Source of the DNA: Puniceicoccales bacterium
GTDB lineage: Bacteria; Verrucomicrobiota; Verrucomicrobiia; Opitutales; UBA953
Reading direction: 5' to 3'
NCBI GenBank assembly: GCA_031279675.1
Contig: JAITIB010000076.1
Coordinates: 1 to 25,226 of the forward strand
DNA length: 25,226 bases
In this document: positions 1 through 8,771 of the stretch, one piece after another
Layout: each line of letters starts with the position of its first letter
How positions within the stretch are numbered: position 1 is the first letter of the stretch
Translations under genes and position numbers: made by a program
Notes under the pieces: generated by a model
Seen by the model: the letters and a program-made list of their open reading frames with translations, nothing else
What the model was told of the DNA's origin: nothing
Databases searched by the model: none

Positions 1-391
1 TTTTTACAGAGTTGAGGGGAGAAGCGCAGAACGGAGGATGCGACGGCGTTGAGCAGGGGTTCGTATTGGCGGGCGCAGGCGGAACGCACGTCGTTTTTGA
101 GTTTGGAAAAGGCTTGTTCAATGGGGTTGAGATCAGGGCTGCAGGGTGGCAGAAGTCGCAGCTGGCAGCCGTGTTGTTCAACCACTTTTCTCAACGCGGC
201 ACACTGTCCGGTTTCTGTGAAACGTTTCCAATAACGCTCCACCGTGCGTTTGCCACTTCGAAACGCTCCGCCGCTTCCTGCGCACCCGCTCCACCTTGCC
301 TCGCCGCAACGATGCGCGTGTCCAAGGCCACATCGGAAAACGCGAGGGCTTCAGTGACAGTCTGAAAGTGGAATACCGATTCTAATGTCAC
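1..391 (-). pseudogene. IS630-family transposase remnant, internally deleted and frameshifted
   Basis: Read on the minus strand from a GTG at 391, the product begins like the N-terminal helix-turn-helix of IS630-type transposases (an 'LDTRIVAA' stretch, then 'EAAERFEVA'). A one-base shift near 240-255 is needed to continue into 'KRTVERYWKRFTETGQC'. It then joins directly to the C-terminal end of the same family, 'LPPCSPDLNPIEQAF' followed by 'SKLKNDV', where the last conserved acidic residue of the DDE triad lies. The roughly 200 residues that normally lie between, with the first two catalytic acids, are absent, so it cannot be active. About 130 codons remain against about 340 in the family. 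The sequence runs off the left edge, so the end and any terminal inverted repeat are not visible. Confidence 0.75.
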
Positions 392-420
392 ATCCCTTCG
401 CCACTGGCGGGGACGGCCCG

Positions 421-1317
421 TTATTTCGTGCCCGCGCTGTTTATCGCCTTCAGCACAAAGTCCACAATCGGCTGCGGATCTTCCAAGCCGTGCGGATGGT
501 GCCCGACACCCGTTTTTTTTATCACTTGGATGGAGCCGCCTGCGGCGCGTATTTTTTCGACAAAAGGCGCTGTGTTTTCCCCCACCGGAACGACCTTGTC
601 CGCATCGCCGACGACGTGCAACATGGGATACCTCCCGGCGACAATTTTATCCGTCAAATCCAAGGGGTTGCCCTTGAACGCCATCGCTTCCGCATCATTT
701 GCCAATCCAAAATCTCTTTTAAAAATCTTCCATTCCCTTGGACTGTGTTTTCCTTTTCCCTTCCCTCCGGGCCAGCTTTTTAAATCCAAAACGGGAGCAT
801 CGACATAAACGGCGGCAATTCTTTCGGGATGCTCCGCGGCCCAGCGATAAACATAAACACCACCGCGACTAAAACCTTCCATGACCGCTTTTTTTGCCAG
901 ACCTGCGGATTGAGCCCATTGATAAAATTTGTCCCATATCCGCAGCGCCTCCGGATTCCCAAATAATTCCGACACATCGCAAGCAACGAGATGAAAACCT
1001 TGCTTTAGCAGAGCAAGATCCGCCTGCGGCGCACCTCCGCCAAAACTGGCGCGCCAAATCCATGGGCGATCCGCCGCAACATGGTGCGGAAGAACGACTT
1101 TCGCGCTGCGTCCCATGAGTTTAAACTCGTATCCTCGAAAACCTTTAAAATCAAATGTTTTGGCGTCCGCTGGCAAGGCATTGACTATGCTAAAAGGCTT
1201 GGCCGGTTGCGGTTGCGCTATTTTCTCCGCATCAGAATTATTTTTTCCCTGAGCAAAACCGCTTGCAGCAAAAATCGATGCGGTGAAAGAAACAAAAAGA
1301 AAATGAAGTGTTTTCAT
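421..1317 (-). CDS. Exported alpha/beta hydrolase (prolyl-oligopeptidase/esterase-like)
   Basis: The product is a 298-residue secreted serine hydrolase of unknown substrate. The start at 1317 puts a clear signal peptide at the N-terminus (MKTLHFLFVS followed by a hydrophobic run ending near AASGFAQ). An in-frame upstream start at 1371 would bury the signal behind 18 residues. The nucleophile elbow is GFSRGG with Ser150. Candidate acid and base are Asp238 or Asp240 in VVGDADKVVP and a His in GVGHHPHGL (273-276), the usual triad order. An oxyanion-type GGG occurs near residue 93. It is divergent from the GH28-like gene, which would fit a carbohydrate esterase acting on plant polysaccharide, but the substrate is inference. 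No strong ribosome binding site is seen. Confidence 0.85.
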   Translation of the reverse strand: MKTLHFLFVSFTASIFAASGFAQGKNNSDAEKIAQPQPAKPFSIVNALPADAKTFDFKGFRGYEFKLMGRSAKVVLPHHVAADRPWIWRASFGGGAPQADLALLKQGFHLVACDVSELFGNPEALRIWDKFYQWAQSAGLAKKAVMEGFSRGGVYVYRWAAEHPERIAAVYVDAPVLDLKSWPGGKGKGKHSPREWKIFKRDFGLANDAEAMAFKGNPLDLTDKIVAGRYPMLHVVGDADKVVPVGENTAPFVEKIRAAGGSIQVIKKTGVGHHPHGLEDPQPIVDFVLKAINSAGTK

Positions 1318-1519
1318 TGGAATAAATGAGCTTGGTCGTGCGTTGAATAAACGTGGGAGTGAGGGAAACACTAAAACACGTCAACGACTAAACTCCCTCA
1401 ACGATACCGGCGGCGGCAGACGCGGCAGGGCGGACGCAATTCATGGCCCCCCGCTTTTTTTGGCAACAATACGACAATTGCCGCTGTCTGCCCGTCCTCG
1501 ATCATCATTTCAATTTTTC
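1318..1519. promoter_or_regulatory. Divergent intergenic region with small dyad
   Basis: This 202-bp gap separates the divergently transcribed hydrolase and GH28-like genes, so it must hold both promoters. An inverted repeat GGCAA (1462-1466) / TTGCC (1478-1482) lies about 40 bp before the GH28-like start and could be an operator. No convincing -35/-10 pair was recognised. Confidence 0.3.
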
Positions 1520-2893
1520 ATGAAAATCCAACGCCACCTCAGCCGCGCCTTTTGCGGTTTTTTCCTTTCACTCTTTGCGGCCATAAGCGCCGCGTTGACG
1601 GCAACCGCAGCGCCCGTCGGCGACGGTGTCACGGACGACACCGCGGCCATTCAGGAATGGCTCGACACCAAAACCGTCGTTTACCTGCCACCCCCGCCCA
1701 AGCACTACCTCATCAGCAAAGCCTTGAGGCTGCGTTCGGGGCAAACGCTCCGGCTCGACCCAGGCACAATCGTGCGCCTCGCGGACGGGGCGAACGACTA
1801 CATGCTCGTCAACGCGGACACCGAGACGGGCAATGCGCGCATCACCGTCTCCGGCGGCATCTGGGACGGCAACAACGCAAAAAACCAATCCTTGAAAGGG
1901 CCGCGCAACGGACGCCCCTGGCGCGATTTTTACATCGGCTGCGCGATGGTTTTCACAAACGTCACCCGGTTGCGCGTGGAAAATCTCACCCTCAAGGACC
2001 CGGCCCGTTTCGGCCTCCAGCTCGGCGCCTGCCGCCAGTTCACCGTCGAAGGCATCACGTTTGACTACAACCTGCGCAACCCGAGCATGGACGGCGTCCA
2101 CCTCCAGGGCGGATGCAGCGAAGGGCGCGTCGCCAACCTCAAAGGCAACACGAGCGATGACATGGTGGCATTGAATTCCGACGACAGCGAATACTATGAA
2201 ATCACCCGCGGCCCCATACACGACATCCAGATCGACGGACTCTGGGCCACGGACTGTTTCCGCGCCGTGCGCTTCCTCACCACGGGAACGCCGATACGGC
2301 GCGTCAGCATTTCGAACATCTTCGGTTCGTTCCAACGCAACGTGGTCGCATTCACCCACTGGAAACCCGTCCCGGACGGGAATTCCGCGCGGGTGGAGGA
2401 CATCACGATCGCCAACATCCACAGCGCCAAATTCACAGAACCCACCCAGCCCACCAAGCGCCTCCGCCACAACGACATGCGGCGCACCTTCGCCCTCATC
2501 GGCGCCGAAGGCAGCCTCTCGCTCGACAACATCACCATCCACGGACTCAACCGCCGCGAATGGATGCCCAAGGCCGCCCCCACGCTGCGGCTCCAGCGCG
2601 GGAGCGTCATCGGCACGCTGCGCCTGCGCGACGTGCAACACGTCAACATGGCGGACACGCCCCTGCCCTTTTTCATCAACGACGCCAGCATCCAACGCCT
2701 CTTTCTCGACAACGTCGTTGTGCGCGAAAAAACCGCCGCCAACGCCACCTCGACCCAACCCATCTCCGGCAAAGGGCGGATCGGGCACACGCACGGGGAA
2801 ATCCACGTCGAGAGCACCGATGAGCTGGAACAGGAAACCCTCCGCGTGCTCAACGAAAACAAAGCCGCCCCTACCAAGGAACTGCGCCTGTAA
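1520..2893 (+). CDS. Exported right-handed beta-helix protein, GH28-like (polygalacturonase-related)
   Basis: The product is a 457-residue exported protein of the pectate-lyase-3/GH28-related beta-helix class. The ATG at 1520 gives a signal peptide of about 30 residues, hydrophobic FCGFFLSLFAA ending near ATAA. The mature protein opens with PVGDGVTDDTAAIQEWL, the typical entry of this fold. Repeated short beta-strand turns follow (LRVENLTLKDPARFGLQL, FTVEGITFDY). The active-site region resembles GH28: SMDGVHLQGG (like the NTDG motif), then SDDMVALNSDD (like the paired Asp motif). The canonical GHG and RIK motifs are not obvious, so activity on galacturonan is uncertain. The reading frame extends upstream of 1520 but that part lacks any secretion signal. 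Likely role is outer-surface or periplasmic attack on plant or host glycans. Confidence 0.82.
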   Translation: MKIQRHLSRAFCGFFLSLFAAISAALTATAAPVGDGVTDDTAAIQEWLDTKTVVYLPPPPKHYLISKALRLRSGQTLRLDPGTIVRLADGANDYMLVNADTETGNARITVSGGIWDGNNAKNQSLKGPRNGRPWRDFYIGCAMVFTNVTRLRVENLTLKDPARFGLQLGACRQFTVEGITFDYNLRNPSMDGVHLQGGCSEGRVANLKGNTSDDMVALNSDDSEYYEITRGPIHDIQIDGLWATDCFRAVRFLTTGTPIRRVSISNIFGSFQRNVVAFTHWKPVPDGNSARVEDITIANIHSAKFTEPTQPTKRLRHNDMRRTFALIGAEGSLSLDNITIHGLNRREWMPKAAPTLRLQRGSVIGTLRLRDVQHVNMADTPLPFFINDASIQRLFLDNVVVREKTAANATSTQPISGKGRIGHTHGEIHVESTDELEQETLRVLNENKAAPTKELRL

Positions 2894-3039
2894 CCAAGCG
2901 CTTGAGCGGCGCGGCGTGGGCACGAGCGCCACATGAAAAGGCATGGGATGCCGCTGCGCCCCGCCTGTTTTGACGCCTTTGGGCAGGCTTGAAAAACATT
3001 GCAAAGCGCCCGTCGGCGGTTTTCCTGCCCGATTCTTTT

Positions 3040-3190
3040 GTTCTTTCAAATCGCGCTCCGCGTTGGGGCGCGTGAACCGCCGTGGACGGGGAAGGCCGTG
3101 AGAATCGGCCACAGTCGCGCTACGGTAACGAGTCACTGGTTTCCACCTCCGAAGGGTTGCGCACAAGCGCACGCCATGTCGGAGGCAAAG
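3040..3190 (+). promoter_or_regulatory. Cobalamin (B12) riboswitch upstream of metE
   Basis: The segment 3088-3139 matches the conserved core of the adenosylcobalamin riboswitch: GGGGAAGGCCGTGAGAATC, then the CACAGTCGCGCTACGGTAAC block, then GAGTCACTGG. A 7-bp stem CCTCCGA (3147-3153) / TCGGAGG (3179-3185) closes the 3' part and contains an inner TGCGC-ACAA-GCGCA hairpin. A GC-rich stem CGCGCTCC/GGGGCGCG precedes the core. Downstream, the TGCGG-TTTTT-CCGCA hairpin (about 3196-3210) and the CCGGATATCCGG palindrome (3277-3288) are candidates for the expression platform. No U-run follows the hairpin, so control may be translational. The expected action is to shut off metE when cobalamin is available. 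Outer boundaries are approximate. Confidence 0.85.
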
Positions 3191-3330
3191 CACAGTTGCG
3201 GTTTTTCCGCAGCCAAGGCGAGGGGCCGGGCGCTGGTCAAGCAAGAGTCTTTTGGCAGTCAGCACAAACTCGGAGTCCGGATATCCGGCGGCGGTTTCCT
3301 CATAACCAAAAAACCAAACTCATCGCACGA

Positions 3331-5682
3331 ATGATGGACTCCATGAAAAAACAACCGACCACGCATGTTCTCGGCTACCCTCGTATCGGGGAGCATCGGG
3401 AGCTCAAAAAAGCAACCGAGGCCTACTGGCAGGGCCGGTTGTCGCTATCCAGACTTGAAGAAGCCGGGCGCACACTGCGCCGCCAAAACTGGCTCACCCA
3501 ACAAAACGCGGGAATCGACCTGATCCCTTCCAACGACTTCAGTTTCTACGATCAGATGCTGGATTTGACCTGCCTCGTCGGCAACGTGCCACCGCGCTTT
3601 GGCTGGCATGGCGGCGAGGTCGATCTCGACACGCGTTTTGCCATCGCCCGCGGCGTGCGCCCCAATGCGACGGCGGCATGTTGCGCCGCCCAACCCATGG
3701 CCGAAACCCACGCCAGCGAGATGACGAAATGGTTCGACACGAACTATCATTACATCGTGCCCGAGTTTCGGACGGGCAGCACGTTCAGCCTCTCTTCCTC
3801 GAAAATCTTCGACGAATTTACCGAGGCCCTCGCGCTCGGCATCAAAACCAAGCCCGTCCTTCCCGGCCCGGTCACCTACTTGAAATTGGGCAAAGTGCAC
3901 GACCCGGAGAATCCCTCGTTCAACCGCTTCGAGCTCCTGCCACGATTGCTCCCCGTCTATATCCAAATATTGAAAAGGCTCGGAAAACTCGGCGCCGAAT
4001 GGGTGCAGCTTGACGAACCCATTTACGCGCTTGATCTCAACGAGGAGGAAAAAACCTGCCTGATGACGGCCTACGCAACGCTTGCCGCCAATGCCCCCGG
4101 GTTAAAAATTCTTGTCGCCTCCTATTTTGGCGGCCTGCGCGACAACCTTCCGCATTTCCTGAGCCTCCCGGTGAACGCGCTGCACGTGGACGGTGTTCGC
4201 GCCCCAGACGAAATCGACGCCGTGCTCCAGGCAATCGACGGTAAAAAACAACTCTCCCTCGGCCTCATCGACGGACGGAACATCTGGCGCGGCGACTTCG
4301 CTGCCATCCAGCCCCGCCTCGAAAAAGCCCTCGCACATTTGGGACCCGAACGCCTCCTGATCGCCCCCTCCTGCTCGCTGCAACACGTCCCCATCACATT
4401 GCGCAACGAGGCAAAACTCCCGCCCGAGTTGAAAAACTGGCTCGCCTTCGCCGAGGAAAAACTTGCCGAGGTCGCCGCGCTGCGCGACATCGCCACCGGC
4501 GCCATTTTGCCCAGCGTTTTGGAGGCCAACAAAGACGCCGCCATCTCGCGCCGGACAAGCCCCCGCATCCACCGTCTGGACGTCAAACACCGCATGACCC
4601 AGATAACAGCAGCCGACCTCGCCCGCACCTCACCCTTCGCGCAGCGCCAAGCCCGGCAACGCGCACGCCTGCGCCTGCCGGTGTTCCCCACCACCACCAT
4701 CGGCTCCTTCCCGCAGACGGAACCCGTGCGCGCCGCGCGCGCCAAGTGGCGAAAAGGCGAAATCGACGATGCGAGCTACGAGAAAATCCTTGGGTATGAG
4801 ACGCTCGCCTGCGTGCGTTTTCAGGAGGAAATCGGCATCGACATGCTCGTGCACGGCGAATTCGAGCGCAACGACATGGTCGAATACTTCGGTGAGCAAC
4901 TCGACGGCTTCGCCTTCACGCAAAACGCCTGGGTGCAAAGCTACGGCTCCCGCTACGTCAAACCACCCATCATCTACGGAGACATCACCCGCCCCAAACC
5001 CATGACTGTGCGCTGGTCCGCATACGCCCAGTCGCTCACGCAAAAACCCATGAAAGGCATGCTCACCGGCCCGGTGACCATCCTGCAGTGGAGCTTCGTG
5101 CGCGACGACCAGCCGCGCCGCGACACCGCCTTCCAAATCGCCCTCGCCCTGCGCGACGAAGTGCTCGACTTGGAAAAAGCAGGCATCGCCGCGATCCAAA
5201 TCGACGAACCCGCAATCCGCGAAGGCCTCCCCCTGCGCCGCGACGAGTGGAAAAACTACCTCGCTTGGGCCGTTGACGCCTTCCACCTGAGCGCCGGCGG
5301 CGTGCGCGACGACACCCAGATCCACACCCACATGTGTTACTCGGAATTCAACGACATCATCGACGCCATCGCCGCGCTGGACGCCGACGTCATCACCATC
5401 GAAACCTCCCGCTCCAACATGGAACTGCTGGATGTGTTCGCGCACTTCAAGTATCCGAACGAAATCGGCCCCGGCGTTTACGACATCCATTCACCGCGCG
5501 TGCCAACGGTGGCCGAAATGACAAGCCTGCTGCGCAAAGCCGCCACCGTGCTCCCATCTCAAAACCTCTGGGTCAACCCCGACTGCGGCCTAAAAACCCG
5601 TGGCTGGCACGAAGTGCGCTCCTCGCTCATCAACATGGTCACCGCCGCCCGCCAACTGCGAGAGGAAGCCTCCGGCCCCTGA
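3331..5682 (+). CDS. metE: Cobalamin-independent methionine synthase (5-methyltetrahydropteroyltriglutamate-homocysteine methyltransferase)
   Basis: The enzyme moves a methyl group from 5-methyltetrahydrofolate polyglutamate to homocysteine in the cytoplasm, without B12. The 783-residue product is close to the E. coli length of 753. The N-terminus has HVLGYPRIGEHRELKKATE, the family opening, and the second half has the catalytic barrel (FPTTTIGSFPQTEPVRAAR). Zinc ligands are visible: His667 and Cys669 in HTHMCYSEF, Cys752 in NPDCGLKTRGW, and a Glu in ITIETSRS. ATG codons at 3331, 3334 and 3343 are all possible starts. The frame is open back to 3082, but that part is riboswitch RNA and should not be annotated as protein. 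The gene stands alone and is likely repressed by B12 through the upstream riboswitch, which implies a B12-dependent MetH elsewhere. Confidence 0.96.
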   Translation: MMDSMKKQPTTHVLGYPRIGEHRELKKATEAYWQGRLSLSRLEEAGRTLRRQNWLTQQNAGIDLIPSNDFSFYDQMLDLTCLVGNVPPRFGWHGGEVDLDTRFAIARGVRPNATAACCAAQPMAETHASEMTKWFDTNYHYIVPEFRTGSTFSLSSSKIFDEFTEALALGIKTKPVLPGPVTYLKLGKVHDPENPSFNRFELLPRLLPVYIQILKRLGKLGAEWVQLDEPIYALDLNEEEKTCLMTAYATLAANAPGLKILVASYFGGLRDNLPHFLSLPVNALHVDGVRAPDEIDAVLQAIDGKKQLSLGLIDGRNIWRGDFAAIQPRLEKALAHLGPERLLIAPSCSLQHVPITLRNEAKLPPELKNWLAFAEEKLAEVAALRDIATGAILPSVLEANKDAAISRRTSPRIHRLDVKHRMTQITAADLARTSPFAQRQARQRARLRLPVFPTTTIGSFPQTEPVRAARAKWRKGEIDDASYEKILGYETLACVRFQEEIGIDMLVHGEFERNDMVEYFGEQLDGFAFTQNAWVQSYGSRYVKPPIIYGDITRPKPMTVRWSAYAQSLTQKPMKGMLTGPVTILQWSFVRDDQPRRDTAFQIALALRDEVLDLEKAGIAAIQIDEPAIREGLPLRRDEWKNYLAWAVDAFHLSAGGVRDDTQIHTHMCYSEFNDIIDAIAALDADVITIETSRSNMELLDVFAHFKYPNEIGPGVYDIHSPRVPTVAEMTSLLRKAATVLPSQNLWVNPDCGLKTRGWHEVRSSLINMVTAARQLREEASGP

Positions 5683-5699
5683 CGGGATGACCGGAGGCT
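5667..5699 (+). terminator. Hairpin at the metE stop codon
   Basis: A perfect 9-bp inverted repeat AGCCTCCGG (5667-5675) / CCGGAGGCT (5691-5699) with a 15-nt loop overlaps the metE stop codon. No T-run follows, so it may be a weak terminator or mRNA-end-stabilising hairpin and not a standard intrinsic terminator. Confidence 0.4.
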
Positions 5700-5749
5700 G
5701 GTGTCGCCATTCTGAAAGCCTTGGGAGAGGGTTTGCACCTCTAATCTTT

Positions 5750-5784
5750 TCATCTTTGGTAAAGAAGTGAATTTATATTGCATA
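5750..5784 (-). promoter_or_regulatory. Candidate operator, copy 1 of a shared motif
   Basis: A palindrome TCTTTGGTAAAGA (5753-5765) lies about 57 bp before the substrate-binding-protein start. Read on the minus strand, it extends to AATATAAATTCACTTCTT followed by AAGA five bases later. This matches the site at 8713-8743 apart from a 2-bp gap and one mismatch in the extended arm. The repeat before two genes of the same block suggests a common regulator. Confidence 0.4.
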
Positions 5785-5821
5785 GTCCTTTCAGATCGGC
5801 ATTTTTGCGGCACAGAAAGCT

Positions 5822-7101
5822 ATGCGATACCTCATCCAAAAACTGATTCGTGCCACTGGCGCCGCGCTCGCCGTCCTCATTTTGTTTGCCACGGCGTCCG
5901 GGCCTGTGCGGCTTGGCGCGTCGGCTTGCTGCCGGGAGCGGGCGATTTTGGCATTGACGCGCGCTGGAGCAACCAGCGCCCGCCCGCCGCAGAGGAGGAG
6001 CGCGTCGTCGCTGTGCAAAACGCCGCCAACACCACCGCCCGTGCCTTCTTTGCCGAAATCAATAAAACTTTTGGCGCGGCATGGGTAGCGAAGACCGACT
6101 ACAGCCTTTCGCTTGGGGGGGCGCACGGGCCGACGTTCGCGCACACCCGTTCCATTCTCGTGGGTCAGAGCGAGCCCGACATCGTCACTTTTGACAATCC
6201 CGCCGCCATTGATGAACTCGCCGCTGCGGGGTTGCTTTCCGCCAACTGGCGTTCGCGCCTGCCGAACAATTCCGTGCCGTTCACAACCACGCTCGTTTTT
6301 CTCGTGCGCAAAGGCAACCCTGCCAAGGTGCGTGATTGGTCTGATCTTGTGCGTGCCGATGTGCGCGCCATTTTGCCCGACCCGCGCTCCAGCAGCGTCG
6401 GACAATGGCTCTATCTCGCCGTGTGGGCTGATGCCCTTGAACGCACTGGTGGCGATGCCGGGCGGGCCCGCGAACATGTCCGAGCCCTTTATCGCAATGC
6501 CGCTTCGCTCCATTCCAGCGCGAACGGTGCCGCCGGAGCTTTTTTGCGAGGGAAAGCGGCGGAGGGCGGAAGGAAGGGGGCTGTTTCCCACGTTGTCCCC
6601 GCTGTGCTCGTCCTGCTCGAAAGTGAAGCGCGCGCGCGTCGTGACGCTGGCGAAATCCCCGCCGAGGCCTACGAGATCGTCACTCCGCCACGCAGTCTTC
6701 GTGTGGATCTGCCCGTTGCGTGGCTCGACAAAAACACCGCCCGCCATGAGAACACCCGCGTCAGCGCGTCGCTCCTGCTCTATCTCTTCAGTCCCGAAGG
6801 GCAGGAAGCCGCCGCCCGCCACCACTTCCGCCCCGTTGATGCCACTGTTGCCGCCAAGGTCGCCGCCCGTTTCGCCCCTGTGCGCCTCGTTTCCATCGAC
6901 GACGTTTTTGGTGGTTGGGACGCCACCCGCCGTCGTTTTTTTGCCCCCGGCGGCGAACTTGACCGTGAATATAAAACCTTGGTCACCTCCGGCGATGCCA
7001 CCCTCGACCTTGCCCCCCGTCTCCCCGTCCGCCGACGCCCCGGACAAGCCGCGCCGCAGGCTCAATCCCCAACACTCCCGCCAACGCCATCCGAGCAATG
7101 A
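5822..7101 (+). CDS. Periplasmic sulfate-binding-protein homologue (Sbp/CysP-like), frameshifted near N-terminus
   Basis: From about 5990 the frame ending at 7101 encodes a solute-binding protein clearly related to sulfate/thiosulfate ABC binding proteins: LPNNSVPFTTTLVFLVRKGNP, then DLVRADVRAILPDPRSSS, then YLFSPEGQEAAARHHFRPVD and DDVFGGWDATRRRFF. The signal peptide, MRYLIQKLIRATGAALAVLI, is in a different frame starting with ATG at 5822. The two join only if one base is restored somewhere between about 5890 and 5990 (1280 nt, one short of a codon multiple). This may be an assembly error or a real inactivation. The usual sulfate-contacting SHGGSGKQ segment is replaced by SLGGAHGPTF, so the ligand may not be sulfate. 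No ABC permease or ATPase gene is adjacent. The stop overlaps the next start. Confidence 0.72.
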
Positions 7102-8663
7102 CCGGCTTGCGCAAATCGCGCCAAGGGCGCGCTTTCCCAATGTTGAACGCCACGCTGGCGGCTGCTCTCGTCGCGCTCGCCCCCGTGCCTGCCCAAACCG
7201 CCGAGCCACAACTTGGCCCGCTCGTCGTCCAACATTTTGACCTCCTGCAATCCCTCGTCGAGCAAAAGGACTACGATGCGCTCCTGCGCCAGATTGACGC
7301 CCTCATGCCCCGCGTCGCCCCCGAAAGCTACGACCGCGCCGTGCTTTCCAAACTCCACGCCCAAGTCCTGCTCAGCTTCACGCCGCCACGCTACGCCGAC
7401 GCCATCCCCGCGCTCGAAACCGCTGTGTTGCTCGGCGACACCCACGGCTACTTCGACGCCACCGCCACGCTCGATTCCCTGGGCACGCTCAGCCAGCTTT
7501 ACTACGAAATTTCCACCGCCACCAAGGACGCCACCCTGCGGCGCCCGCGCCTCCGCGCTGCTTACACCCACGTCGCGCACTGGATCGAGCGTGTCCCAAA
7601 TCCCTTCGCAACGGACGCCACCGCCAGCGCTTTTTCGCCCAAGGTGGCGGTGGCGTCGCAACCGGCCACGCCCGTTGGAACGACCCAGACGTCGTCTCCG
7701 CCAGATCCGGACGCGCCCCCGGCGCCACCCACAAGCGCCACCGACGGCGCGTCAGGGCAAGCTCCGCCGCCAGTGCCCGCCGCCAGCCTTGCCGCGCAAG
7801 TCGCCACCGCACACCTCTACGCCGCGACTTTGCTCTACACCGAGGCCACACTCGAACCCGCCACACCTGACGTACCAACGCTGCACCTTGCCGCCCGCCA
7901 CGCCCACCAGAGCCTCGTCCTTCGCCCCCGTGCTGACGAACCGACCCTCGTCCTCCTCCTCTCCATCCGCCAACAACTTTACGAGCACACCGCCGCCGCC
8001 GAGCTCCTCGAAACGCTCGTCGCCCGCGACCCCGCCAACCTCGCCTACTGGCAACAACTCATCGCCCTTTACATCACCCTCGCCGCCGACGGAAAACACC
8101 CCCCCAGCCTCATCCGACGCCACCGCATCCGCGCCCTGCTCACCCTCGGGCGTGCCCACGCCGCCGGACACCCCCTCACGCCCCAAGACCAATACAACCG
8201 CATCGCCCTCCTCACCGCCCTGCACCAATATCCCGCTGCTATCGCCCTCCTCGAAACTGCCCTCGCCGACGGCTCCATCGCCCCCACCGCCGCCAACTGG
8301 GAACTCCTCGCCAACCTCTACCAATACCAACGCAACCCAGACCTCGCCGCCACCGCTCTCGAACGCGCCCTGCGCCATCACCCCGACAACCCCGAGCTCC
8401 ACCACGCCCTTGCCCGGGCCCACTACGCCGCCGCCCGCCCAGCCGCCGCCCTTGCCGCTCTGGAACGTGCCGTGCAAGGCAAACTCGAACGTCCTGCCGA
8501 GGCTTGGGCCTTGCTCGCCTACCTCGGCTACGAACTCCGCCGTTTTGACGATGCCGCACACTGGCTCGACACGGCTTTTCGCCAACCCCATGCCAAGCTC
8601 CCCGAACTCCACAGCCTCCGTTCCGCCATCGAATCCGCCCGTCAACTGCCCGCGCAAAAGTAG
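7098..8663 (+). CDS. Exported TPR-repeat protein
   Basis: The product has 521 residues with a start inside the previous stop (ATGA overlap at 7098), which suggests translational coupling. An alternative ATG at 7140 would place the hydrophobic segment LNATLAAALVALAPVPAQTA directly at the N-terminus as a signal peptide. The body is alanine- and leucine-rich helical repeats of TPR type, clearest from about residue 290 to 510 (for example AANWELLANLYQYQRNPDLA, then HHALARAHYAAARPAAALAA). A low-complexity Pro/Ala/Thr linker occupies about residues 185-235. TPR proteins of this kind act as scaffolds for envelope complexes. Its position between a binding protein and a TonB receptor suggests an uptake-related role, but no specific function can be assigned. 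Confidence 0.85.
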   Translation: MTGLRKSRQGRAFPMLNATLAAALVALAPVPAQTAEPQLGPLVVQHFDLLQSLVEQKDYDALLRQIDALMPRVAPESYDRAVLSKLHAQVLLSFTPPRYADAIPALETAVLLGDTHGYFDATATLDSLGTLSQLYYEISTATKDATLRRPRLRAAYTHVAHWIERVPNPFATDATASAFSPKVAVASQPATPVGTTQTSSPPDPDAPPAPPTSATDGASGQAPPPVPAASLAAQVATAHLYAATLLYTEATLEPATPDVPTLHLAARHAHQSLVLRPRADEPTLVLLLSIRQQLYEHTAAAELLETLVARDPANLAYWQQLIALYITLAADGKHPPSLIRRHRIRALLTLGRAHAAGHPLTPQDQYNRIALLTALHQYPAAIALLETALADGSIAPTAANWELLANLYQYQRNPDLAATALERALRHHPDNPELHHALARAHYAAARPAAALAALERAVQGKLERPAEAWALLAYLGYELRRFDDAAHWLDTAFRQPHAKLPELHSLRSAIESARQLPAQK

Positions 8664-8712
8664 CGCTAACAATCCCAGACCATCCGCATTTTCCAAGGGG
8701 GATTTTTCTCAA

Positions 8713-8743
8713 AAAAATATATTGACTTCTTCGGTAAAGAAAA
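8713..8743 (+). promoter_or_regulatory. Candidate operator, copy 2 of a shared motif
   Basis: AATATATTGACTTCTT followed by CGGTA and AAGAA sits about 30-60 bp upstream of the small CxxC protein gene. TTCTT (8727-8731) / AAGAA (8737-8741) is an inverted repeat. The region is AT-rich against a GC-rich background, and a TATATT at 8717-8722 could serve as a -10. It matches the minus-strand reading of 5750-5784. Confidence 0.4.
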
Positions 8744-8771
8744 CGAGATGACAGGTCTTTAAACGCAAGCC

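Noticed and set aside
1568..3265. 565-residue minus-strand open frame opposite the GH28-like gene
   Set aside because: It spans a real gene, intergenic DNA and the riboswitch, with no recognisable domain.
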